DNA of 64,000 nucleotides, taken from contig NW_025336480.1 of the NCBI RefSeq assembly GCF_004798865.1, positions 20,647,522 to 20,711,521 on the forward strand, in the 5' to 3' direction. A program made the position numbers and the translations under genes. The notes under the pieces are model-generated. The model was given only the letters and a program-made list of their open reading frames with translations. It was not told where the DNA came from and made no database searches. This DNA comes from Varanus komodoensis. Taxonomy: Eukaryota; Chordata; Lepidosauria; Squamata; Varanidae. Below, in pieces: positions 34,718-46,735 of the stretch (the stretch's first letter is position 1; each line of letters starts with the position of its first letter).

Positions 34718-35020
34718 CTGAAAAGCTTTTGCACACTGTTTCCAGCATTAAGCTGGTTGGAATGACATGCTCCACATCCACATTGCCTGCCTTGATTGTC
34801 CCATCAAGACCCAAGGGAAAAAGGGGGGAATCTGCATTGCCCTGGCAACCATGGCCTTCTTTAGGTAGCTTTGCCTTACAAACTCTGAGAACAATAGGTG
34901 CAGGCTGATAGGAGGGAAGTGCATACTTCATGGCCCAGACCCCGTTCCTATGGATTTCTGTGAGGTATTCATATGCGTAACCCTTGGGAAGATTGGGCAC
35001 AGCCATTTTGAACCTTAATG
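34718..35020 (-). other. Candidate unrecognised exon, phase-symmetric, 303 nt
   Basis: A 165-codon open frame covers 34605-35102 on the minus strand. Inside it a pyrimidine-rich tract ends in TTTTGAAAG (acceptor, exon base 35020) and TTTTCAG|GTAAGA provides a strong donor after 34718. The exon so defined has 303 bases: two bases, 100 codons, one base. It is therefore phase 1-1 and would keep a reading frame if included or skipped. The translation includes MAVPNLPKGYAYEYLTEIHR, NGVWAMKYALPSYQPAPIV and LDGTIKAGNVDVEHVIP, with ordinary protein-like composition. I do not recognise a family. It lies just right of the DNA transposon at 33947-34625. It may be a real lineage-specific exon, a transposon-derived reading frame or chance. 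Confidence 0.3.
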
Positions 35021-36594
35021 CTTTCAAAACAGAAACAACAGGAATATCAATACAAAAAAATAAAAATAAAAGAATTCTCACTGGCTCTGTGCCTGGCAGC
35101 ACAGTCCCATGTGAGTAACTGTAATCGCTGCCTTTAACATCTTTTCAAGAGGGATGACCTGCAGGAGCAAAACAGTTTCTGTATGTATACACATACATTC
35201 ATAGCAACAGGCCCACAAGCATAATGGAAGGCCCATATGTTGAAAGACGAATCGCCTGTAATGAGAATTCGCTGCAATTGGGGGGCAGTGTGGTGGGACA
35301 GATATGCAGCAGCTGTGGGCTGCTCAAGCAGCAGCTAATTTAGCAAGCTGAACTTCAACATATTTCCCAGAACTACAAAACAATGAATAGCAGTATTGTT
35401 TAAGATTACCATTTGGGGCTTACATCCTCCTCTGACTGGCCGCGGAGGGAGGAAGCCTTTATCTGCACTTCTGGGGTAGAATTGCATGATTCCTGGCTAG
35501 CCGATCACAGGCAAGCCCCAGGGGAGCTGAGGTGGAAGGAAGGAAGGAAGGAAGGAAGGAAGGAAGCTCTGCAGAATAAACAGGGAGAGCGTGCCCTGCG
35601 GAAAACAATTTGCATGGGCAAAGCGGGCTAAGGAGGCAAAAAGCTCCTGGGATCTATTTGAGCTGCAGCTACATTAGTTGGTTTTAGAAAGGAATAAAAT
35701 AACATTTTAAAAAACGTAAGCAGGCGAGACTTGAACTAAAAGCGTCTCCGAAACATGCTCGCCTCATGTTCTATATATTTAGAGTGCCAACTAAGCCAGT
35801 GGATTCATTGTTTTTATTATAAATAGATGCTTTCAGACCATGTGGGCCTAAGTTCAGCTTCATTTACCAGGGCTTAAGCAGTATTTCAAGGTTTTTAATT
35901 CTTTTCCTAAAGGAAGGTGTGATTGAAGCACCAGGGCTTTGAGAGCAGAGGCAGCACAACAATGAAGCGTGTGAGCTGAGCAAGGAAGTTGCTCGCTGCG
36001 GCCTTGTGCTGACTTTGTCAGACCCACACCCCACAAACTTGGGGGGTGAGAAGGCATGTCTAGGCACGGCAGCTCTTTGGGGGTTTCCTGCCCCTACATC
36101 ACCTTCTGGTGGGTCTGGTGTAAGTCTCTGAAGGCTTGCTTAGCTTTGTGCTCCCTAGTCCTCCACAGAGCAGTTCTGCTCAGTAGCCCACTAACCAAGC
36201 ATGAGAAAGCCAGGATGGAAGCCATGCCCAGAGTGTACAGTCCGCCAGGCTGCATCATCTTCGCCTGCCCATACTGGCCTTCATCCCTCTGTCACTGGCT
36301 CCCGCTCCATATCCAGCACGCATGGCCACATCAAGGCTGAATACAACCCCTCATGCTTTCCTCTCAGCTGTAGGGAAGCCCGGTTGCTACGCAGGCTGGA
36401 GACTTGTGCAAGCGAGCAAGCGAGCAAGAGAAAAGGGTATTGATTTGCATAAGTATTGCTTATGACAATTTATATGCATAACTGGCAATTTGGAAACAAT
36501 GATCAGGTAAATAAAAATACAGTGCATCCTACTATATTGTGAAAGACTGTGATCAAACGACCAGCATGCCTGCTCAGTCTACTCAGTCTACTGC
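35021..36594. other. Intergenic, no gene seen apart from a microsatellite
   Basis: No gene is recognised. It includes the GGAA microsatellite at 35534-35565, and moderately GC-rich sequence at 36050-36430 with overlapping short frames. Confidence 0.5.
35534..35565. repeat. (GGAA)8 microsatellite
   Basis: Eight perfect GGAA units. GGAA arrays can bind ETS factors in mammals, but nothing here indicates a function. Confidence 0.95.
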
Positions 36595-37160
36595 CTCTGC
36601 GGGCGGTTTACAACAGAATATAAAAACGGTAAAATATAATAACACAAAATAAAAAAATAAACAACACTTGGGCATTTGCTTAGAAAGCAGAGTCTGTTTA
36701 TTTTATTTATTTATTTATTTATTAAAAGCTTTTATATACTGACCACTACAAGTGTCTTGGGATGGTTTTACAATAAAAGCAACACAAAATAAAACAGAAC
36801 ACAGCATCCAACTCCCAGTAAATAGACCCACCTTAAAACCAATTAAATATTAAAATAATGGAAAAATTAAAAGGGTTTGAATGGGAAAATAAATGGGAAA
36901 ATACAAAGGTTTGAATCTTTGGGGGTTCAGTCCACCAGATGTGAAAAGGAAGAAGCCTTCAAAATGGAGGCCAAAGCTCTGGCAGCCTTTCAAATAGAGG
37001 ACTACCCTCCGTAAAGGAGGTCACATGGCTACCTGCCGCCTTGCAATGGGATGCAATGCATCCAGTTAGAGCAAGAGGAGCAGCACTATCACAGAAGACT
37101 TCAGATTTCGCCCGCTCTTCATAACCTGGATTTGGAGTAGTTGAGCCCACGTGAGCCCCA
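36595..37160 (-). mobile_element. L2-like LINE 3' end (approximate)
   Basis: On the plus strand GCGGGCGGTTTACAACAGAATATAAAA and a TTTA run, then TTTATATACTGACCACTACA, ACAATAAAAGC and ACACAAAATAAAAC-type A-rich 3' UTR, look like the inverted tail of the reptile LINE seen at 17250 and 63045. The right part (36950-37160) may be its coding remnant or unrelated sequence. Confidence 0.5.
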
Positions 37161-38779
37161 GCTGGCAGTTGCAGGTAGCAGAGGCAAACTTTGTGGAGTG
37201 TAGTGTGTGTGTAGCATCCTGGCTGATTTCCCAACAAAGTCTCCCTGGAGAAAAGGCAGTCGTCTCCAGGCCCTAGGCTTCAATTGCGTGTGTGGCATGC
37301 CACTGCACAGATGAGCCCTTACACTGATAAACCGGCAGCATGAACTGCTATTTGTCTAACATACATGGCTGGTATAAGCAAGTGTTTTTTCTCTGCTTTC
37401 TGACACTTTGTAGATATTAGAAAGCTGGAGGCAAGACTGTGCAGTGGTGGTTGGAGGGGGTGAGGAGAGCCAGGAGCAACGTCTAAACAAAACAGCACGT
37501 ATCCCAGACAAATGGAGAAAATCTACAGGATTCAACACACAGTTTGGCATTCTCAAAAACATGGCTTGTTTTTTGTTCCTTTCTTACTCTTACGACTACA
37601 GAGATGGGTTTAAATTGTGATTACAATATATGCTACCTTCTGTTCGGCGCCCTGCATAGTTCCTTGTCCTTGCCTCCGTAAATAGCAAAGTTATATGGTA
37701 TAGAAATATATGTCAGTAGTTTAGTTTGCCTAATTTCTACAACTGCAGAATACGGCTTTTGTTAGTGGATATCCCCCCTGCCCCTCCAACACACACACAC
37801 CTTTAAAAATGTAATGCAAATGGAACCCTGTGCATGTTTTTTAAATCAGGGTGTGTTTTTTTTAAGCATAGTGTACATACAACCCTAAGTATGATTTTTA
37901 AATCAGGTGTTGATAGAAATGTATGGCTGTTTCTCAGTTGATCTCATTATGAAATTGGCTGAGTTCAGATAAGTCAAAATGGCAGGGTGCAGTTTTAGGT
38001 TGTATTTCTGCAAGCTTTTCATGTGCACTGCAGGGATAGGCAATTGACTGGCACTGCATCCAAATTTGTTACAGGCTTTTTACATGTAAACAAGACAGTC
38101 AGGCAGATAATTACATTACTTTCAAGAAACTCTCTCTCAGATGTTAGCATTAAAATAAAACAAATAGGGAATGGGGAGTATTTTAAACTAATTTTACTTT
38201 CATTGTAATTAGGGACAGATTGTTAAAACAATATCATCCCTCATATTGCAGATGATTTCCGTCCGTCTGTCCCCGCCCTGCCCCAAATTCCTAGACATGC
38301 TGATCTTTACCACTGTGCAGTTGGGATAAGTTCAAAGCCACTGTGGTATTATGGAGAGACTGGAGGACGTGATGAACAGGACATGAACTGGGTCCTTTGT
38401 TGTTGTTGTTGTTAAATTTGTGCAAATCTCAGTTTTTCAGCATCAGTCATGGTGCTGATGCAAGGAGAAAACCAGAACAAACCCAAAAATGTTGTGCTGA
38501 ATTGAGTGGGAGAAGGGCAGGATACAAGTGTGATAAACAGAAGAAAATAACTAACCAGTTCCAGAAGGGTAGCAGTAGCAACAGAGTTCTGTTGCACCAT
38601 GAAGATTAACACATTTACTGTGATGTAACCTTTTGCCGGCCAGATCTCACCTCATTAAATGAGGGAAATGCGATTCTCAGTTGGCAGGTATGTATAGTTG
38701 CATGCGTGTGAGGTAGCTCTCCCTGTAAAAATTTCAAAGCTAGGTGGAGAGGCTAGGGAGTTAATAAGGGAAGGGGAGT
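37161..38779. other. Intergenic, no gene seen
   Basis: Mostly unique sequence. A (TTG)n run at 38397-38413 and GTAGCAGTAGCAACAGAGTT at about 38565 suggest a small dispersed repeat. Confidence 0.5.
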
Positions 38780-39490
38780 GTAACTCTCTCAGTAGCTCAT
38801 GATACCACTGGCCATGGCATTCTTCTGGATAAACTCTCTAGCTGGAGGATGGAGGCACGGAAGTGGTTCTGTGTATTGGATGGCTGCATCCAGGAGAAGG
38901 TAGTGCCGGGGGGTTATTGTTCTGGCCACGTCATACGCCTTGCAGAGTGCGAGGAGCCCACGGGAGCTCACACTCCTCTTGCCCTCCATCGAATAATCCT
39001 CCGAGTCTGGAAGGCTGCAGGTCTCCCCACAGGATTGTGTCCTCAAATGCCAATATTAACAATCACAACAAAAAGCAATGTAGAGCGTTCACAATAGCAG
39101 GTGGGTATAGCACAGAACAACTCTGAAGATAAGAACTATGGAAGATGACAATCCCACAACATCCCTTTTCAGCCCACATGTGCAAATGAGGGGCCTTTTC
39201 AGTGGTGATCCTGCAACTGTGGAATTGGCTCCCACCAGAGATTCGTCAGGCCCCCTTCCTTGCAGCTGTTCAGGAAGCTTCGGAAGACCCGCCTGTTTTC
39301 ACTGGTCTTCCCGTAATCTGTGGGCAGCAGGTTTTATCAATATAATCTGTTTTTATGCTGTTTTGTGGTAAGCTGTTGCATATTTTTATAAGTGTATGTG
39401 TTCGTATTTTTTTCTGAGTGTGCTACCTTGAGAGTGTCCTATTCTTGAAGGCAGCCTAGAAGTAATTTTAAAGTAACTAAATACATAACA
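38780..39490 (+). mobile_element. L2/CR1-like LINE remnant
   Basis: At 38800-38935 the text translates to a worn LINE RT segment: GILLDKLSSWRMEARKW-like, then CIQEKVVPGGYCSG, paralleling the HGILLxRL...GVPQG neighbourhood of L2/CR1 RTs. After a deletion, 39140-39360 reads RGLFSGDPATVELAPTRDSS-like text of the ORF2 C-terminus, and 39340-39490 is a T-rich 3' UTR with TGCTACCTTGAGAGTG. No frame remains open through it. Confidence 0.7.
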
Positions 39491-42329
39491 CGAATATATT
39501 AGTGTTAGTCATATATTTTAGCAGCCAGGATGATGCAGGGAGTTGCAGTCAAATTCATGTGGAGAGCACCAAGTTGGGGGTGGCTGTGTTAGAGAAAGAG
39601 TCTAATTAACTTTTGTCATCTCTTGTTTAAAATCAGGCCAGTGCTGTACAGGCATTTGCACAGCCATGTTCCCCATTAATTGACTAACAGTATAATAGCA
39701 AATGCATTAGATTCCTTCTCCTCTTCATTTCTAAACTTATTTTTAAACCTATTAACAAAAAGCGAAGGTTAGTTCATCTGTTGCTCTGAGCATAACGGAA
39801 CCAAAATAAATCCCACATTACTGAGGGCAGGAATGCCGAAGAAGAAAAGCGTGCTCTTGATGTGCATGCAGAACATGCCTGTTGTGATGTGAACTGCATA
39901 GCAAAAGGCAGATTATAGAATCGTCTTGACTTATTTTCACAGGCAGCTATTTTGCAGTCAGCATACGGAGCAACCATGAATAGAGAATAGCAGACAAGAC
40001 ACAAATTACAACATCGACAAAAAGAAGAATGCAGATCATGTGGCACTGAAAAAGGCCCACCAGATGTCTTGAGAGATGCACTGAAGGCAGTCTCGAAATC
40101 GTTTGCCCTGCACATTTGCACAACAGGGCTAAATGGGATTACTTGTGGGAGGGGGAAATTCTGTCAACCAATTGACATTTACGGTAAATGGTTATTATGA
40201 GTATGATCCCCACAGCACAGTGCAGATCTATTCAAATTATAGTTTTGCCACCATAGTCGTAAGTGACATGGATCGAGCTGTGAGTGGTTGGACTGGAGAG
40301 CCTGTACTCTCCTGTCTATAGCTCTCTGTGGTGATGTGTGGGTATTGGTCAAATGTTACCAGGGAAGAATATATAAATATTTCAGATAAAGAAGATCGGG
40401 TGTGTGAAGATAGGGTGTGTGTAGATCAGGGAAGGTCCCTGTTTGAACATATTCCAGCAAGTTATACAGATGGTGATGAGAGGGGAAACAGAGGTATTGC
40501 ACCAGCCCTGTTAAAAGTGTAGGGTTCTTTTGGGGGGGGGGGTCTTTCTTTCTTTCTTGTCTTTTTTGGTCTTCCTTACTCTTCTCTTTTTCTTTGTGTG
40601 TTGCCTATTTAGATTATAAACCTGCAGTCAGGAACCATCTTGTATAACTGATTGTTTGTAAGCCAGTCCAGGATCCTTTTTGACTGAGGAGTGGAATAAA
40701 AATACATTAAATAAATAAATATTGGTTCCCATTAAGCCTTTGAAGTTCAATTTGTGAGAAATCATAGAAAACTGATGTCAAATTGCTTCTGTCAAAGTGG
40801 CCTACAGTACATATGCTTGTGTTGTATCCACACACAATAAAATAGCATATACTTCCAAGATAATTAACATCAGAAAAGTCCTTTGCCTCATCTCTATTCT
40901 CCGACTGCCACAGAATGCTCAAGAGTCCCAGAGTTCAAAGGACTGGGAGTTTGCAATGGTTCCCAGTGTCCCTTCAGCAGGAGACTTACAGAAGAGGACT
41001 TGTTCCTCATGGCCCAGACATTATTCCAGCACAGCAAGTCAACAGTATTCAGTGAGGATCTTCTCCAATGCCAGGATGTCTTTATAAGCCCTCTCACTGT
41101 GAAGGCAATATCCCTTACCTATAAAGCTGGTTTATCATGAATCAATTTGAGAATCACAGTGGTTGAAAGGTGGTGAGCTGTTATAAAATAAAAAAGTAAT
41201 ATGACTAAAATATATCCAGCCTGAAAACACCCGCAGGCCCTCCAAATTAAGAAGGCATTTTGCTCATCTTCTGAAGCAAAGTCAGGAGACAGCTGGGCCT
41301 TCCCAGATAGTGAGTTCCAAAGATAGGGCACTGCTGTTTGTAAACAGCTTTGCTGTGCTTTATCACAGCAGATTTTGTCATGAATGTTTGTCCCAAACTC
41401 TGTTCACATTTCAGTCCAAATAATAACTGACCTGGCATCCTACCTACACTAATAACAGGTTGGTTCCAGATATTTTATTTTGATCCACTCAAACTGCTCC
41501 TTCTGATAACGGAGGGGAGGCAGGATGCCAATTTTGCTGATTTCTTCTCCCTCCAAAGTCTCCAGTGCTACCTCCTACATGGTGTTGGTGTTTCTTCAAG
41601 CCCTCTGCATCATTTCTAAAGGGACTGCAGTGGAAGGGGGAATCACGACCTCCTCTGATCAGCCAATGGAAAATCTTTACTGAATCAAAAGCATCTTGCT
41701 CATGGAAAAAACCTTCCATTCACAGGACATTCTGTTGGAGTCAACCCACCATCACTGCAGAGTGAATGCTCATAAACTTCATCACTGCTTTACTACCCCG
41801 CTTTATTAAAATCTAGTTAATGAGAAAGGATTATAGCTTTTGCTGGCTCATACTCATGCATATGTCTAATGTGACTTAATGGAGATTAACTTCAACTCAA
41901 CCCTGTGTAGAGTATTAACTCAACATGGTATTAAGTTCTTGGCTAAAATACTGTATGTTTTGTTTTTTGTTTTAACCCAAAGTGTGGTAATGCAATTTTG
42001 TGAGGTGCCTGGGTTTTGGCTTTCCAGCTAGTTGATTTGGCACAGTTAGAATATTCACAAACCTTGAATTCTTGTTTGTTGTACTTGTTTGTAAATTGCG
42101 TGTATCATGGTGGTGCACCATGAAATAACTCCTGATGTCCCAGTAACACCAGCCACTTAGTCAAGGCAATAACCTTGCTGTTTGTCATCAAGACCTTTAC
42201 ATCCGGATAATGCTTTTCTCTTTGGCAAGCTCATCTCGCTCAGCAGTTGGACCTCTGGCAAAATTATGCCAACTATAGAATATTTCTCTGAAAGTTCTCA
42301 GGGACAGCAGGCATCCTCCATTTTTTTTT
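39491..42329. other. Intergenic, mostly unclassified
   Basis: It contains a palindromic-repeat trace at about 39521-39590, a LINE/SINE-like tail at 40605-40725, and a possible L2-like fragment at 41190-41450 (GAGTTCCAAAGATAGGGCAC). No gene is recognised. Confidence 0.5.
40605..40725 (+). repeat. Retroposon 3' tail with ATAAA terminus
   Basis: TTAGATTATAAACCTGCAGT, CAGGAACCATCTTG, TTGTAAGCCAGTCCAGGATC and GGAATAAAAATACATTAAAT follow the order of a common squamate retroposon tail (ATTGTAAGCC...GGCGGGGTAAAAATAAATAAA). Confidence 0.6.
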
Positions 42330-42433
42330 CATCTGTAGCTCCCATCATAACTGGCCATTGGTCCTATTGGCTGTGGCTGATCAGTTATAGACCAAAAGAT
42401 CTGGAAGGCACCATGTTGGGAAAGACTGTTCTG
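42330..42433. repeat. Palindromic MITE-like repeat, copy 4
   Basis: GTAGCTCCCATCATAACTGG, CCATTGG, CTGTGGCTGATCAGTTATAG and GGAAGGCACCATGTTGGGAA give the left arm, centre and right end; the right end matches copy 1. Confidence 0.7.
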
Positions 42434-42549
42434 CAGAGTGGGAAATGGAAAAGGTCCTTGACATACCCCTGCATAGTGAAGGGAGAGGAAGTGTTTTTTG
42501 TTTTTAAACTCATAGCACGTACCCCACAGACACTGAGTTGCACTACTCT

Positions 42550-43510
42550 GTGTCAGGATCTGAAGTTGTGACACAGCTCACCCTGGTGAGGCATTTGGGA
42601 AAGGCAACAAGGGTCAGTGTGCAGGTGCCTGCAGGACCAGGCCCAGGCCTGGAGGTGCTTGCAAGGACTGTGTGAACAAGTGGCACAGGTGGGAGAGAGG
42701 GCAGTTATATCAGAGGCTTCTCTGTGCCGCTTCCTTTGGCCACAGCAACATGGGTCTTTGTGGTGGCTGCCTTCTGTTCCTGGTCCTGCTTCCAGCGTCG
42801 CCTTGCCCTGGCCTGTGCCTGGTTGCCTGCCTACTCCTTGCCCTGCCCTTGCCAGGTTCCTGCCTTCATTTCTAGTCCTGCTGTGCCTTGCTGGGTGTCT
42901 GATCCTTGTCTGGCCTAGGCTTGTGCTGAAGCTCCCTGGGATGTGTCCCTCTAGGGCCCATGGACTTCCCTTTGTGCTCAGCCTTGCCTTAGAACGTGAC
43001 CTGGGCCAGGGAGAAGTCCATGAGTGCCCGTGGACAGACGGCTGCACAACCAGTGGCTTCCTTCTGTGTCACGTACGGAGCAAAGGCTGCTGCAAGCGGC
43101 AGGGAGGAGGGGTGCAGCTAGCGCAGCGGCCGCACGGCGCTTGATTCCGGGTGAGTGCTGCACAAACGCAGAGCGCTCTTAGCAGGAACCTGGACTTATG
43201 GCTGCAACAAGCAGACCGGAGTCCAGGGAACCCAGCCCAGGAATCCCAAAACAGATTCCTCACACATCCCAGACCTTGCATCTACCGTTGGTTCTGTCAC
43301 GCCTGGCCAGTCCCTTGCTGTTTCCGACTAAGCCTTTGTCTCGGACATGCCGTGCCTCAGTGGGAGCTGACCATCCCTTGTTCCTGACTCTGTCCTTGCT
43401 TCCGAGCCTGCTATGCCTCGATGGTCTCTGATCCTTGCTTGCTTGTGGCTTCGCCTTTGCCTCCAGCCTTACTGCAGTGATGCCAATATCTCCATCTATT
43501 CCTCCTGGTG
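42550..43510. other. GC-rich, CCTTGCC-rich patch of unknown nature
   Basis: The patch is built of irregular CCTTGCC / CTGCCT / GGCCTG words and carries long frames on both strands at once (175 codons + and 164 codons -), a sign of stop-poor composition. Reptile LTR-type repeats can have such CTTGCC-rich text, but I cannot fix ends or family. No host gene is recognised. Confidence 0.3.
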
Positions 43511-43703
43511 CTCTGTTTTTAGACACCTGCCACCTACGCCCTGGATCTGTTGCCGTATGCCCTTAACATCCTCTTGAAGTTGTGGAAAGTCACAGGGCCA
43601 ATTGGGGTTAATTATTTTTCTTTCTTTGCCTTTCACACCCAGGGAGTCTCCTGAGCATGTGAAAGCCAGTGGCTTATTTTTGGTGTGGCATTGCTTTCCT
43701 CTA

Positions 43704-44484
43704 AACCAATTGGCACTTGACCACCCAAGTTCATTCTCAGAGGAAAAGATGGAGCCTGATGAGGGAGAATGTAAGCCTGCTCGACTATAAATGTTGTGAT
43801 CGGATCGACTTGAAATTGGGCTGTTTGATACTGATGCTGTAGAGAGAGTCAAGAGAGTGCTCTAATGTGAAAATGAGCATTCCCCACAATGGAAGGTCTG
43901 TAGCATAGACATAGCAGAAAGGAAAGCCAAGCGTCTTGTGCATGGTTTCACAGTGTAACATACAACCAATCAGGTGGTTCTTCCTGCAGAAGCACGGTGA
44001 CAGAGGCAGAAAGCCCGCTAGGCCAGGGTCTGCCATATTGTTTGAAGTGCATCCAGAGGCCAAGTCTGACAAAATCAGATGCGTGGTGGTGCCTTCATGT
44101 CCAGCAATGCAGGGTGCGGGAGCTCTAAAAATTCTGAGAGATGCAAAGCTAGTGCACCAAAAATACACACATAGTTTCCACCCTCGAAACAATCTTGCTT
44201 CTGGTCAGAAGCCAAGCTTTTTCATATTTATTTTTACTTGTGCCATCAAAACAATCAAGGAATGTAATGGCAGAGCGGTAGAAATGTGCTTATTTTGTAG
44301 TTTTCCAAATGAAATTAATGAAGACAATGAGAATGATAGACAACTGAACATACAACATGGTTTACAGTACCACCAATTTTCTCTTTTGAAGCAGGCTTGC
44401 TATGTTGCTGACAAGGAAGGTTCCAGAAATACAGAAAATCCCAAAGGAAATATTCATGAATCTCAGGGGGGAGAGATTAAGTAG
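43704..44484 (+). other. Promoter-like motifs followed by a 182-codon ORF (unrecognised)
   Basis: AACCAATTGG at about 43704 (CCAAT-box like) lies some 80 bases before CGACTATAAATG at about 43784 (TATA-box like). An open frame of 182 codons begins at 43936 and ends at 44484. Its product has no domain known to me, and a 135-codon frame runs opposite it. Motifs of this length occur by chance, so this is recorded only as an unexplained arrangement. Confidence 0.2.
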
Positions 44485-44609
44485 ATTTAAGTAGTCAGGA
44501 ACCTTGTTTTGGGGGTGTCCACATTTGCTCCAGATAACCTGCCTACACCCTGAAGCCAGCTCCAGGAGTCCTTCTTGCCTACTTGCTTCCAAAGATAGTT
44601 GGGCTCTTA

Positions 44610-44745
44610 AGTTCAAAGGAGAAGGCCTTTTCACTGGCGGCCCCATGCTATTGGTGTTTGCGTCACTGGGAGAGCATCATGCCCTTTCCAGATCTTCAGG
44701 AAGTCTCTTTTCTCCTGTTCATACCCCGTGGGCTGTAGATTTTAT
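44610..44745 (+). mobile_element. L2-like LINE C-terminal fragment
   Basis: GGAGAAGGCCTTTTCACTGG, CGGCCCCATGCTATTGG and TCTTCAGGAAGTCTCTTTTC parallel the conserved ERAFSVVAPRLWNSLP...FRKSLKTHLF end of amniote L2-like LINEs. Confidence 0.55.
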
Positions 44746-44854
44746 AAATATTTTTTTTAGACCAGGAAATTTCAGATATGCTCAGATAGTGACAGGCCAT
44801 GGTCTTACCTTTAACTTAGGGCAATTTCCCCAAGAAGGAAGTCTTCAGTCATTT

Positions 44855-44960
44855 TGAATTGCAGTTTCCATCAGCCCCAGCCAACATGACAAATGGTCAG
44901 GGATGTTAGGAGCTGTAGTCCAAATCAAGGGGGGGCGGTATTAGGCTGGAGAAGGTTAGC
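44855..44960. repeat. Palindromic MITE-like repeat, copy 5
   Basis: AATTGCAGTTTCCATCAGCC, CCAGCCAACATGACAAATGG and GGAGCTGTAGTCCAAATC are the two arms and centre of the family. Confidence 0.7.
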
Positions 44961-45099
44961 CTAGAATAATTCACATCCTATTAATTCTGTATTCTCTAAT
45001 AATTAAAACACCTTAAACTAGTTTTCTGTGGGAATTTGCAGGTGATGTGTGAGTGGGATTCAAATCTAGAATCCCCCAGCATGAAAATGTCAAGTTTAA

Positions 45100-45765
45100 T
45101 ACTGTGATGCAGCCTTCCACAACCTGAGAAGTGTGCCGGGACTGCCGGGGGATGTGAAGGCCGATGCTCCCAGAAGGCTTCAGGTTGGACGAGGCTGCTC
45201 TACTGTAACAAAGATGGAACTTGTCTGGCGTGAGTGAGAAAGACGGCTGCTTTGGGCGCTCGCTCTCAAGGACTGCTGGCTGGGCTTCAGAGGAATCCGA
45301 ATCAGGATGTGAAGCAGACCTGGGAGGCGCCTGGGGATGTGGGCCATGCCGAGACTCTGAGATGAGAGAGGCAGAGAGCCGCTCTCAAGGCCAGACTGCC
45401 CAGTGGGCGGGCAGGCAGGCAGTCCCTGGGAATGACCAAGATGTACTGCTGGCAGGAGGAGACTCGGAGCAGGGGACTTTCTCAGGCACAATTCAGGTGG
45501 CCCTGGCTCTTGACCCAGTGAGGTGACATCAGCACAGGAGGGTGGCCCAGTCAGAGGATAGGGATGCGGAGAAGAGGCGTGCTTGCTTTCGGAAGCCCCT
45601 CTGCAAAGCGATGGGGCCCAGGCATGCTCATAAGGATAGTTCCTGGAAGCGAACACTAGATTGGGTTCAACCAACTGCTCTGTATGTGCTCACAGATTCA
45701 TTCTGGATGTTTTCTGCATTTTGGTCAATAAAGAACACTTTGGAAAGAAAAAAGGCCTGGTCCTT
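45100..45765 (+). repeat. GC-rich repeat-like unit ending in AATAAA (possible old LTR)
   Basis: A GC-rich unit with CTGAGATGAGAGAGGCAGAG-like text ends in TTTTGGTCAATAAAGAACAC, a poly(A)-signal context found at the R-U5 part of retroviral-type LTRs and in some retrogenes. No internal virus genes are adjacent. The edges are not defined and the family is not recognised; if an LTR, it would be a solitary old copy. Confidence 0.25.
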
Positions 45766-46483
45766 TTGAATGTGTGGAGGAAGAACAACTGACATAACTT
45801 TTGCCGATCCTTAAATCTCATGGTTTCACTGTGCATTGAGTGGCTTCCTAACTGGTTGTTCTGGCTCTCGGCAGTCCACGTCACCAAGAAGTGTCTTCTT
45901 GCCTTCATGGAAATGTGTGAATCTTCCCTTTCCCATTCCAGGCAGAATGTTCCCATTTCAGGTCAGTCTAATGGATGGCAAAGTTAGCGCCTCTTAACTC
46001 CTTAAAGTGCCATTCAAATACAGCCAAAGAGCCATCTGCTTTCATGAGTCACACGCCCACATTACTGCCCACATTAGCTTGCATCTTCTCCTCTATTCTT
46101 ATCTTGATGAACTTGAATAACCTTGAAGTGTGCTTTAGCTGAACATCATGAAATGTTCTGATTTGCTATTCCCCAGCATTTAAGGTGGAGAGTGCTTCCC
46201 CTTTGCTTTTGTTGAATGCCTGCTGAAAGTGCCACACCGCCACTGCAAAAAGCCTAACTTGGAATCACTCCAAATAAGGTTTTAATGACAGCTTAGACAT
46301 CATGCTGGGGCTGGCGATGCGATGCCCATGGACAGCACTGCACCTGTGCTAGTCCGCGAAGGGCTGATTTTATCCTCCCCACCCCATTTGGTGGCAAATG
46401 TTGACTTTAATTCCGCACAGTAGCTGCTAAATATTTTTGAGGGACTGAAATATAGTATAACATATGGGTAGGCAATAAATTTC

Positions 46484-46590
46484 CCTCCTGATATTTTTTT
46501 ACTGCAACTCCCACAATACCTGACTATTGGCCATGCTGGCTGAGGTTGATGGGATTTGTAGTTCTTATGGTGATGAATAACTGCCCATGA
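46484..46590. repeat. Palindromic MITE-like repeat, copy 6
   Basis: ACTGCAACTCCCACAATACC, TATTGGCCATGCTGGCTGAG and GATGGGATTTGTAGTTC form one of the better preserved copies of the palindrome. Confidence 0.75.
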
Positions 46591-46650
46591 CTGCCAGGGT
46601 AGTCAAGAAAGTGGGGCTTAAGTGCAGCAGACTTTGGATAGCAATTCCTT

Positions 46651-46735
46651 TCAACCCTGTCAGCATGGCCAACAGTCAGAGATGATGGGGGTTGTAGTCC
46701 AAAATGTATGGAGGACAGGAAGGTGGAGAAGGTAA
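46651..46735. repeat. Palindromic MITE-like repeat, copy 7
   Basis: CAACCCTGTCAGCATGGCCA, AGAGATGATGGGGGTTGTAG and TCCAAAATGTATGGAGG match the centre and right arm. It lies only 60 bases from copy 6. Confidence 0.7.
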
